Of a stretch of 22,419 nt of DNA, positions 1 through 6,073 are shown piece by piece. Location of the stretch: assembly GCA_964426135.1 (NCBI GenBank), contig CAYRPN010000096.1, positions 1 through 22,419 on the forward strand, in the 5' to 3' direction. The translations under genes and the position numbers were made by a program. This DNA comes from CAYRPN01 sp964426135 (GTDB lineage: Bacteria; Planctomycetota; Phycisphaerae; Phycisphaerales; Phycisphaeraceae). Under the pieces are notes generated by a model. The model was not told where the DNA came from. It saw nothing but the letters and a program-made list of their open reading frames with translations, and made no database searches. Position 1 is the stretch's first letter; each line of letters opens with the position of its first letter.

Positions 1-465
1 AGTTAACGCGGGAAGGAGGCCGTCGTTTCATAGAATCTGTGAATAATTCGGGCTAAGCCCGTACATAGCACACGGAGAGGAACCCATTCACAACATCACA
101 CTTGCAGGCAGTCGCCGGAGAAGTGGACTACACCCCGGCCCTGCCGCCGCGAGCGGCGTCATTGCGTCCAAGGTTAAAGTTCGGTATAATGTCCGCATGG
201 CTGCCTCCCTTCCATCCGGGCGGATCGTTGTGCCTGCGCGGCGGCATTCGTCGGTGGTACCTGCCGCAAAGTCCAATATCGGTGGCCGGAAAGTGTCCTA
301 CCTTTTTGGCAGTCATGTGCGCAAGTCCATATTTTGTCAGGGGTTGAAGTCGAATGAGAGGGGGTGGGGGTATGGTGGCCGGCCACTTTCGGTGACCGGG
401 CCGGCGGGGCGTGGACTCGCCGGGGCTCGCGTTATGATGTCATCCACCTGTCAAGGAGCATTGCC
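1..465. other. Upstream non-coding region
   Basis: No reading frame here looks like a conserved protein. The short overlapping frames on both strands have compositions typical of chance frames in GC-rich DNA. Visible structure is limited to a small hairpin at 49-61 (CGGGC, loop TAA, GCCCG), a candidate promoter at 162-190, and a GC-rich block at about 380-430 just before the DUF1080 gene. If the promoter is real, 197-465 would be an unusually long 5' leader. Nothing else is recognisable. Confidence 0.6.
162..190 (+). promoter_or_regulatory. Candidate sigma70-type promoter
   Basis: TTGCGT (162-167) is followed after exactly 17 bp by a perfect TATAAT (185-190). The -10 box matches consensus 6/6 and the -35 box 3/6, at the optimal spacing. 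Transcription would begin near 196-198 and run towards the DUF1080 gene, leaving a leader of about 270 nt. A TATAAT is fairly uncommon by chance in DNA this GC-rich, but planctomycete promoters are poorly mapped, so this is a prediction only. Confidence 0.4.
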
Positions 466-1116
466 ATGAAATCGATGATCGTGCCTTCTATCGTCCTGCT
501 CGCCGCCTGCGTCGCCTTCGGCGAGGGCAACGCGGACAAGCCCGCCGCGCCCAAGCCGGTCGCCATTTTCGACGGCAAGACCTTCGAAGGCTGGGAAGGC
601 AAGCTCGACATTTTCCGCATCCAGGACGGAGCGATCGTCGGCGGCACGATGAAGGCGCCGATCAAGCAGAACGAGTTCCTCTGCACCACGAAGACCTACG
701 GCGATTTCGAGCTGCGCTTGAAGGTGAAACTCCTCGGCGGCGAGAAGGCCAATGCCGGCATCCAGTTCCGCACCAAGCGGATTCCCAACCATCACGAAGT
801 CAGCGGCTTCCAGGCGGACATGGGCTGGGGCTGGTGGGGCGCGCTGTACGACGAATCCCGCCGCAACAAGATTCTTGCGGGGCCCGACAAGGAGAAGATG
901 AAAGAAATCGTCAAGGTCGACGACTGGAACGACTACGTCATTCGCGCCGAGGGCAATCGCATCCAGCTCTTCGTCAACGGAACCCGTACCGTCGACTACA
1001 CCGAGAAGGACGACAAGATCGAAACCACTGGCGTCATCGCATTGCAGATTCACGGCGGCCCGGCGAGCGAAGCGTGGTACAAGGACATCACGATTGTGGA
1101 TCTGACGAAGAAGTGA
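466..1116 (+). CDS. Exported DUF1080 (3-keto-disaccharide hydrolase fold) protein
   Basis: The product is 216 aa. The start at 466 is chosen because AAGGAG (453-458) lies 7 nt upstream and the product opens with an export signal; the frame continues upstream to 364 without a comparable start. The N-terminus has a hydrophobic stretch ending in L12-A13-A14-C15, which matches a lipobox, so this may be a lipoprotein rather than a freely secreted protein. The rest follows the DUF1080 pattern: FDGKTFEGW near residue 34, then GDFELRLKVKL, NAGIQFRTK, WNDYVIRAEGNRIQLFVNG, and a final GVIALQIHGG. This fold is a concanavalin-like beta-sandwich; some members hydrolyse 3-keto-glycosides, others are uncharacterised. 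A weak TATGAT at 433-438 could be a nearer promoter. The gene appears monocistronic. Family assignment is strong; substrate is unknown. Confidence 0.88.
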   Translation: MKSMIVPSIVLLAACVAFGEGNADKPAAPKPVAIFDGKTFEGWEGKLDIFRIQDGAIVGGTMKAPIKQNEFLCTTKTYGDFELRLKVKLLGGEKANAGIQFRTKRIPNHHEVSGFQADMGWGWWGALYDESRRNKILAGPDKEKMKEIVKVDDWNDYVIRAEGNRIQLFVNGTRTVDYTEKDDKIETTGVIALQIHGGPASEAWYKDITIVDLTKK

Positions 1117-1202
1117 AATGAGAGCGAGTAGATTCTGACACCGTCACTTCTGCGCACGGCGAACAGAAGTTGGCATCGGAAAAGTCAAAATAGTGAATGC
1201 AA

Positions 1203-1272
1203 AAGTCAAAATGCAAAAGTCAGAAGCGGAAGGCGCGTCGATTTCTAACTTTTGACTTTTGCATTTTGACTT
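1203..1272. repeat. 20-bp perfect inverted repeat (AAGTCAAAATGC type)
   Basis: Arm 1203-1222 (AAGTCAAAATGCAAAAGTCA) is the exact reverse complement of 1253-1272, with a 30-nt loop. The arms are built from smaller AAAGTCAAAA / ATGCAAAAGTC units, and a further AAAGTCAAAA copy precedes them at about 1180-1190. It lies in the spacer after the DUF1080 gene. The AT-rich composition differs sharply from its surroundings. It could act as a hairpin in RNA but has no terminal U-tract, so I call it a repeat rather than a terminator. Confidence 0.75.
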
Positions 1273-1314
1273 CACCATTTTTTTCCCCCGGCTCTGCCGG
1301 CTTAGGAACAGGAA

Positions 1315-1440
1315 GGGGATTCGGGAGTCGGGATTCGGGAATCTGGAATCGGGCTCAGAGTTCCGAATCGTGGATCGGCCGCAGTTCCCTGTTACCCGAT
1401 TCCCCAACCCCTAACCCCGATGCCCGAATCCCGAATCCCA
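1315..1440. repeat. GGGATTCGG degenerate direct/inverted repeat block
   Basis: The left half (1315-1352) carries GGATTCGGGAGTCGGGATTC-type units. The right half (1396-1440) carries the complementary CCCGATTCC and CCCGAATCCCGAATCCC units, so the block can fold back on itself. It ends 8 bp before the start codon of the NYN gene. The frame open through this block translates to low-complexity sequence, which is why the NYN start is placed after it. Confidence 0.65.
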
Positions 1441-1448
1441 CCTCTACC

Positions 1449-2117
1449 ATGGCACTGCTCATCGACTGCTACAACCTGCTGCACGCGCCGATGCCGCCCT
1501 CGCTGGCCGGGCTGGAAGAGGACGGACTTTGTCGCCGGCTTGCTTCATCGCCTTGGTCGGGCACGGGCATCACGGTGGTTTGCGACGGCATCGTGAAACC
1601 GGGCACGCCTGCTTTCTCGCCGGTGCCGCAGGTGCAACTTGTTTACTCAGGCCCCGGTCGCAGCGCCGATGACGTGATCATCGAGATGATCGACGAGGAC
1701 ACGTCGCCGCGCAGGCTTTACGTCGTGACGGACGACCGTGAGATTCAGAAAGCCGGTCGTCGGCGTCGGTGCCAGGTTCTTTCCACGGGCTCCTTCATTC
1801 GCACGCTGGCGGCATCTCGGCCCTCCGGTGGCCAGGCCACGGCGCGGAATCGCAGCCGCGCCGCGCTGTCGCCGACGCAGGTGGATGCCTGGCTGGAGCA
1901 GTTCGGGATCGATCCGAATGGAGTGCCGGACGAAGCGGTCGCACCATCGGCGGACCAGATCGAAGAGGCCGCGCGGCAGATCGCGCAGGAGCACCCGCCG
2001 GCGGTGGAGCCGGATGCGATCGACACTGACGAAGTGGCACGCTGGCTGGCGGAGTTCGGCATCACGCCCGATGAACCCATCGACCCGCGCGAGAAGGAGT
2101 GGTGGGAGGGCGGGTGA
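1449..2117 (+). CDS. NYN-domain (YacP/Rae1-like) endoribonuclease
   Basis: The product is 222 aa, predicted cytoplasmic (no signal peptide). Residues 1-122 match the NYN/YacP family of PIN-like nucleases: LLIDCYNLLHA at 3-13 (acidic D6), D46 in VVCDG, the pair D74/D75 in SADDVIIEMID, and D95/D96 in VVTDDREIQ, followed by GRRRRCQVLSTGSF. These acidic residues are the expected metal-binding active site. Bacillus Rae1 (YacP) cleaves mRNA on the ribosome; whether this protein does so is unknown. The C-terminal 90 residues contain the same short motif twice, VDAWLEQFGIDP (155-166) and VARWLAEFGITP (196-207). No Shine-Dalgarno sequence precedes 1449, but the upstream frame is pure repeat sequence, so this is the first credible start. 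Neighbours give no functional hint. Confidence 0.8.
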   Translation: MALLIDCYNLLHAPMPPSLAGLEEDGLCRRLASSPWSGTGITVVCDGIVKPGTPAFSPVPQVQLVYSGPGRSADDVIIEMIDEDTSPRRLYVVTDDREIQKAGRRRRCQVLSTGSFIRTLAASRPSGGQATARNRSRAALSPTQVDAWLEQFGIDPNGVPDEAVAPSADQIEEAARQIAQEHPPAVEPDAIDTDEVARWLAEFGITPDEPIDPREKEWWEGG

Positions 2118-2190
2118 TAACGGTCGACGTGCCTGTCTCACGGCGGAGCAGGCTTGATGCCGCCGGCAAGCAGGCCTGTGTGCATACGGT

Positions 2191-2339
2191 TTCTATCTGA
2201 TTCTCGTGCCGAAGTTGATGCCACTGGCAGGCTCGGCTGCCAGTGCGTTTCTCGCGTCCACCGACGCCCGCGCTTTGCTTTTCGCAGGTCCACTGGCAGC
2301 CAAGCCTGCCAGTGGCATCTGCGCGAGAATCAGATGGAA
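2191..2339. repeat. Nested inverted repeat with CACTGGCAG/CTGCCAGTG cores
   Basis: Two arms, 2191-2245 and 2291-2339, are imperfect reverse complements over about 50 bp. The outer part pairs TATCTGATTCTCG with CGAGAATCAGAT. Each inner part is itself a palindrome: CACTGGCAG (2222-2230) with CTGCCAGTG (2237-2245), and CACTGGCAG (2291-2299) with CTGCCAGTG (2306-2314). The structure can therefore form one long hairpin or two short ones. It occupies the middle of the 393-bp spacer between the convergent NYN and porin genes. The remainder of the spacer (2340-2510) shows only a short CTGGAGCCG tandem at 2460-2480 and no credible gene. Confidence 0.8.
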
Positions 2340-2510
2340 TCCGTATTACTTCATGAGCCGCGCCTCAAACAGGAAGTCGGCGAACTCAACAGGTCCGACG
2401 GTATCGCGCTGGCAACGAAAATGCTCGACTCGGTGAAGTCGACGAGCGCGCCACTCCCGCTGGAGCCGCTGGAGCCGCTGGCGGGATGAACCCGGGGTGT
2501 AGGGCGAGCA

Positions 2511-3896
2511 TCAGAACTGCAGATTCAGCCGCATGCCGAGCACCACCGCGGTGTCGACCGCTGCGGCGGCGGATTCCACGACTTGCACATCCAAGGTGAG
2601 TTGTGCGGCGGGCGTGATCGCGAGATTGTAAAACGCCTCGAATCCCTGCACCTGATCGTCCACGTTGATGGCGATCGCGAGCCGGCTGACTTCGATGCTG
2701 TAGTAGAAGTAGCCGAGGCCGCAGGTGTCGTTGTCGCGTCCGGGGATGATGCCCTTGGCGCCGACGCCGCCGCTGATGGTGAAATCGATCGGGTTGGTAT
2801 CGTCGTCGGCAAAGCCGATGCGCAGGAACAAGCCGACGCCCTGCAGATCCTGCTTGCCGTCCATCACGTTGATCAACTTGTCGCTGGGCTGCTCGACGAA
2901 CAGATACTGCCACGTGCTCCAGTAAAAGGCCCACGCCTCATCAGTGGTCGGGATGGTGATGCCCTGGCCCGGCTCGAAGATGAATCGGTTGCCGAGGTCG
3001 ATGAACGTGTTGTCGAAGCCGTAGATAAAGCCAACGGTCTGCCCGCCGGGCAGGTTGCCCAGGTGGTACTGGAACTGCGCCTCGGTGAGCCAGGCCGTGC
3101 CTTCGCCGAAGTCTTCGAAACCGGTGGTCGTGGATGAATCGGTGGCGTTGAGGACCACGCTCATGACGGTGACGTTCTTGGTGGGCATCCAGATGACGCC
3201 GGCGCCCAGCGTGGCGTAGGCCTGCATAGCGACCAGCGGCGACGTGGGGAACACCAGATTGCCGTTCATGAACTGGGTGGTGCCGCGGCCGGAGGCGAAC
3301 TCGTTTGGATCGCCGTCGAGCACATCGATCTTGCCCAGCACCACGCCAAAGTGCTCGGACAGAAACTGGTAGTAGGTCAGGTTGGTCAGTGCAAAGGCGA
3401 TGTCGTCATCGTTGGTGTCGCCGAAAGGAAAGAACCCGTCGGTGTTCACCGGCAGGATCGGGCCTGCGATGTCGTTGGCGGCCTCGCCGAAGCGCGACTC
3501 GCCGCGGAACTTGATCATCGCGCCGGGCATGACGCCCATGCGCATCAGGTCGAGCGTGAGCAGGTAGTCGAGCGATCCGCCGTAGCGGGTGCCCGTATCG
3601 CGGCCGCCGTCGACGACGGATTGCAGCGTCTGGGTGAAGTTGATGTCGAACTGGATGCCCTTGTTGGCGAGGTCCGTCCGCGTGCCGCCCCAGTCGCCGG
3701 TCAGGCGATTGCGGTTCCAGAAGTCGCCGGAGTAGTCGGGCACCGGGAGCAGGCCTTGCGGCTGGGCGGGGGCTTCGGCGGCGGCGCCTGCTGCCGCCGT
3801 CTTTGGCGCTGTCTCATCGGCGCCCAGCGCGATGCTCGGCGCGGCAGCCAGGGTCAGCATGAGCAGTGGTTTCAACATGCGCGATTGAGTCGTCAC
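2511..3896 (-). CDS. OprB-family carbohydrate porin
   Basis: The product is 461 aa, starting at GTG (3896). Residues 1-25 form a Sec signal peptide ending near SIALGADE. A low-complexity Ala/Pro linker follows (about 27-47). The mature start has the OprB hallmark FWNRNRLTGDWGGTRTDL, then NKGIQFDINFTQTLQSVVDG. The rest is alternating beta-strand sequence with many Gly, Asp and aromatic residues, typical of an outer-membrane beta-barrel. The protein ends in RLNLQF, and a terminal Phe is the classic outer-membrane insertion signal. OprB proteins are diffusion channels for sugars across the outer membrane; the actual solute here cannot be read from sequence. Length fits the family (about 400-480 aa). 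It is transcribed divergently from the alpha/beta hydrolase at 4290 and is the only minus-strand gene in the window. Confidence 0.85.
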   Translation of the reverse strand: MTTQSRMLKPLLMLTLAAAPSIALGADETAPKTAAAGAAAEAPAQPQGLLPVPDYSGDFWNRNRLTGDWGGTRTDLANKGIQFDINFTQTLQSVVDGGRDTGTRYGGSLDYLLTLDLMRMGVMPGAMIKFRGESRFGEAANDIAGPILPVNTDGFFPFGDTNDDDIAFALTNLTYYQFLSEHFGVVLGKIDVLDGDPNEFASGRGTTQFMNGNLVFPTSPLVAMQAYATLGAGVIWMPTKNVTVMSVVLNATDSSTTTGFEDFGEGTAWLTEAQFQYHLGNLPGGQTVGFIYGFDNTFIDLGNRFIFEPGQGITIPTTDEAWAFYWSTWQYLFVEQPSDKLINVMDGKQDLQGVGLFLRIGFADDDTNPIDFTISGGVGAKGIIPGRDNDTCGLGYFYYSIEVSRLAIAINVDDQVQGFEAFYNLAITPAAQLTLDVQVVESAAAAVDTAVVLGMRLNLQF

Positions 3897-3904
3897 GAGA
3901 GCTA

Positions 3905-3908
3905 CTCC
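3905..3908 (-). promoter_or_regulatory. Ribosome binding site deciding the porin start
   Basis: On the minus strand, GGAG (complement of 3905-3908) lies 8 nt before GTG at 3896. The next in-frame start, ATG at 3878, has no purine-rich sequence at the right distance. This favours the GTG start and a signal peptide six residues longer. Confidence 0.55.
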
Positions 3909-4002
3909 GTAAGTGAAGGAATTCGGACTTCGGAAATTGGAACTCTATCAAAATTAGCTGAACGCGACTACCGTCCCCAGCGGTGCCCAGGGCAATCGCC
4001 TA

Positions 4003-4031
4003 TGCGAGGGCGAGGCTCCGGCCGAGCCGCA
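4003..4031. repeat. Short palindromic repeat (GGCTCCGGCCGAGCC)
   Basis: The segment contains GGCTC-CGGCC-GAGCC, a 5-bp stem, within a GC-rich block that reads Cys-Gly-Ser-Ala-Gly-Ala-Ser-Pro-Ser in one minus-strand frame. From memory, peptides of this kind are common spurious translations of intergenic repeats in planctomycete genomes; I cannot confirm this here. It sits in the 393-bp divergent spacer 3897-4289, where I see no other gene or convincing promoter. Confidence 0.4.
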
Positions 4032-4289
4032 GTGAAGATTGGATTCCCCGCTGTTCCGCGCCGCGGCCGGGATTGTCCCAGCCTGTGACCAAGACGAACG
4101 CCGTCCGCATGGTGAATCACGTCGTGCTTGTCCGCAAGATGCACACTTTGGTTGACCCCGCCGCGGATAAGATGGCGGACGACAGCCGCGCTGCAAAGAC
4201 AAAGTTGCCGCGCGTGCTGCGCTGTTCAAGTAGGGCAAGTTCTCAAAGTCGTTTCCTTGCTCGGTGTTTTTCTTGCTGATCGGTACGCC

Positions 4290-5654
4290 ATGATCCAGTT
4301 CCACTTCAAGAGTCCGTGGCCGGTGCTGTTTCTGGTCGCCGCCTGGGCGACGGAATTGTTCGCTCAGCAGGGGCCGTACGAAATCTTTCCGCCGGCTGAT
4401 CCGCCTTACTACCGCGTTCGCTACGAGGCGTCGTCGAAGCAGGGCGAACTCATCTTTCCCGTCAATTACACCATCTGGATTCCCAAGGAAGTCAAGACTC
4501 TTCGTGGCGTCATCGTGCATCAGCACGGCTGCGGCGAAGGTTCGTGCAAGTCGGGCCTGACCGGGGCTTATGACCTGCACTGGCAGGCGCTGGCGAAGAA
4601 GCACGACTGTGCGTTGCTTTCGCCTTCGTATGAGCAGCCGGAGAAGGCGGATTGCCAGATGTGGTGCGATCCGCGGAACGGTTCGGACGCGGCGTTTCGC
4701 AAGGGGCTTTCCGACCTCGGCGCCAAGTCGGGGCATCCGGAACTCGCCACGGTGCCTTGGGCGCTGTGGGGACACAGTGGCGGCGGGCACTGGGCCGGCG
4801 GGATGGTGATGCTGCATCCGCAGCGCGTGGCGGCGGCGTGGCTGCGGTCCGGCGTTCCGCTGGTCAAGGCGGATTCTCAGCGGGCGGCGATCAAGTCTCA
4901 TGTGCTGCCTGATGCGGCTCTGAAGGTGCCGATGATGTGCAACCTGGGGACGAAGGAAGGCGTCAGCGTGAAAGACGGGCGGTTTGCGGGTGTCTGGCCG
5001 GCGAATGAGGCGTTCTTCACGGCGGTGCGCGGCAAGGGCGGGCTCGTGGGCGTGGCGGTCGATCCGCTCACCAGCCACGAGTGCGGCAACCAGCGCTACC
5101 TGGCGATTCCCTGGCTCGATGCCTGTTTGAGCGCGCGGCTGCCGAAGGCGGCGGGAGATCCGCTTGTGGCGATGTCGGCTGACGCGGCGTGGCTGGCGCC
5201 GATGACGAGCGGCGAAGCGTTGCCGGCGGCGAACTACAAGGACGATCCGCTCAAGGCCACATGGCTGCCCGGTGAAGCCATCGCCAAGGCGTGGATGCAG
5301 TATGTGAAGGACACCGCGGTAGCGGATCCGACGCCGCCGCCGGCGCCGACGAATGTTCGCGTGACCGGCAACGAGCTGAGCTGGGAAGCGGAGGCCGATC
5401 CGGAAAGCGGGCTGGCGGGTTTCATCATCGAGCGCGACGGGCAAGTGCTGGCCAGCGTGCCGGAGAAAGGAAAGAACTCTTTCGGCCGGCCGATCTTTCA
5501 GAATCTGCAATACAGCGACACGCCGACGCAGCCGCTGGTGTCGATGCGCTTCACCGACACGAAGCAGGAAGCGGACAAGAAGCACAGCTACCGCGTGGTG
5601 GCGGTGAACACGGTGGGGGGCCGATCGAAGCCGACTGCGGCGGACGCGAAATGA
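4290..5654 (+). CDS. Secreted alpha/beta hydrolase with C-terminal FN3-like domain
   Basis: The product is 454 aa. The start at 4290 gives an immediate Sec signal peptide (hydrophobic residues about 10-22, likely cleavage after ELFA at 25); the frame upstream to 4128 is not protein-like. Residues 30-340 are an alpha/beta hydrolase: an oxyanion-type HQHGCGEG at 77-84, the nucleophile elbow GHSGGG at 161-166 (Ser163), and a candidate catalytic His263 in LTSHECGN. The acidic third member is not obvious. Eight or more Cys residues suggest disulfides. The layout resembles extracellular polyhydroxybutyrate depolymerase/esterase-type enzymes, but the substrate is unknown. After a Pro-rich linker (DPTPPPAPTNVRV, 346-358), residues 352-450 look like a fibronectin type III module (LSWEAEADPESGLAGFIIER, then SYRVVAVNTVGG). 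No Shine-Dalgarno sequence is evident. It is divergent from the porin. Confidence 0.78.
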   Translation: MIQFHFKSPWPVLFLVAAWATELFAQQGPYEIFPPADPPYYRVRYEASSKQGELIFPVNYTIWIPKEVKTLRGVIVHQHGCGEGSCKSGLTGAYDLHWQALAKKHDCALLSPSYEQPEKADCQMWCDPRNGSDAAFRKGLSDLGAKSGHPELATVPWALWGHSGGGHWAGGMVMLHPQRVAAAWLRSGVPLVKADSQRAAIKSHVLPDAALKVPMMCNLGTKEGVSVKDGRFAGVWPANEAFFTAVRGKGGLVGVAVDPLTSHECGNQRYLAIPWLDACLSARLPKAAGDPLVAMSADAAWLAPMTSGEALPAANYKDDPLKATWLPGEAIAKAWMQYVKDTAVADPTPPPAPTNVRVTGNELSWEAEADPESGLAGFIIERDGQVLASVPEKGKNSFGRPIFQNLQYSDTPTQPLVSMRFTDTKQEADKKHSYRVVAVNTVGGRSKPTAADAK

Positions 5655-5803
5655 AGGGAACGATGAACGAGCTCGCTCTTCTCATCAGCGATTCACTCAT
5701 CGACATTCGTGCAACGAAACAGCGTGAGGCACCGGTTGTCGATTGAGGTTCATCCGGCGAATGCGTCCTTGACAAGTGTTGAAACGGGCGCGGCGGAATA
5801 TTG

Positions 5804-5970
5804 AACAGAGCCGGCGTCTGTGGCTCCGGTCGATTTGAAGCGGCTCAACGCCGCTTCAAATCGAATTCGCGCCGTGCATTCCCGGTTGCACGTGCGCCCG
5901 CCTCGCCCTGTTTCGCCTCGCCGGCATTGAGCCGGCTCGGCGAAGCGGAGTCACAGACTCCGGCTCTGAC
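5804..5970. repeat. Composite inverted-repeat element, copy A
   Basis: The outer arms are 5806-5829 and 5947-5969. Each opens with CAGAGCCGG followed by TCTGTG, with two substitutions over the first 23 bp. Directly inside the left arm is a perfect 13-bp hairpin, 5831-5843 with 5851-5863, and a 7-nt loop. The whole unit is about 167 bp. It fills the middle of the 419-bp gap (5655-6073) before module 1. The rest of that gap shows no gene. Copies B (12762-12932) and C (22375-22419, truncated) share the arm sequence. Confidence 0.85.
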
Positions 5971-6073
5971 CAAACGAGTACGCACACGTCGGGTGAACCC
6001 CAGAATTGAGAGGCCCTGCGTGCTGACTCGGATCATCAGCGGTAACCAGCCGTCCGGGCTTACAATAGTTCTG

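Noticed and set aside
433..438. TATGAT as the promoter of the DUF1080 gene
   Set aside because: No convincing -35 box at 16-18 bp upstream; the GC-rich surroundings offer only GTGGAC, so it is mentioned but not annotated.
1146..1170. ACTTCTG/CAGAAGT hairpin after the DUF1080 gene as a terminator
   Set aside because: Only 7 bp of stem, an 11-nt loop and no following T-run; could be chance.
2154..2489. Plus-strand frame over the spacer between the NYN and porin genes
   Set aside because: Its first part is translated palindromic repeat, and the remainder (from ATG 2334) has no ribosome-binding site or recognisable similarity.
3954..5585. Minus-strand frame of 543 codons opposite the alpha/beta hydrolase
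   Set aside because: The plus strand has a signal peptide, GHSGGG nucleophile elbow and FN3-like tail; the minus frame is Arg-rich low-complexity sequence.
5801..6073. N-terminal extension of the module 1 cytochrome to 5801
   Set aside because: The extension reads through composite repeat element A and would bury the signal peptide; ATG 6074 gives a normal exported protein.
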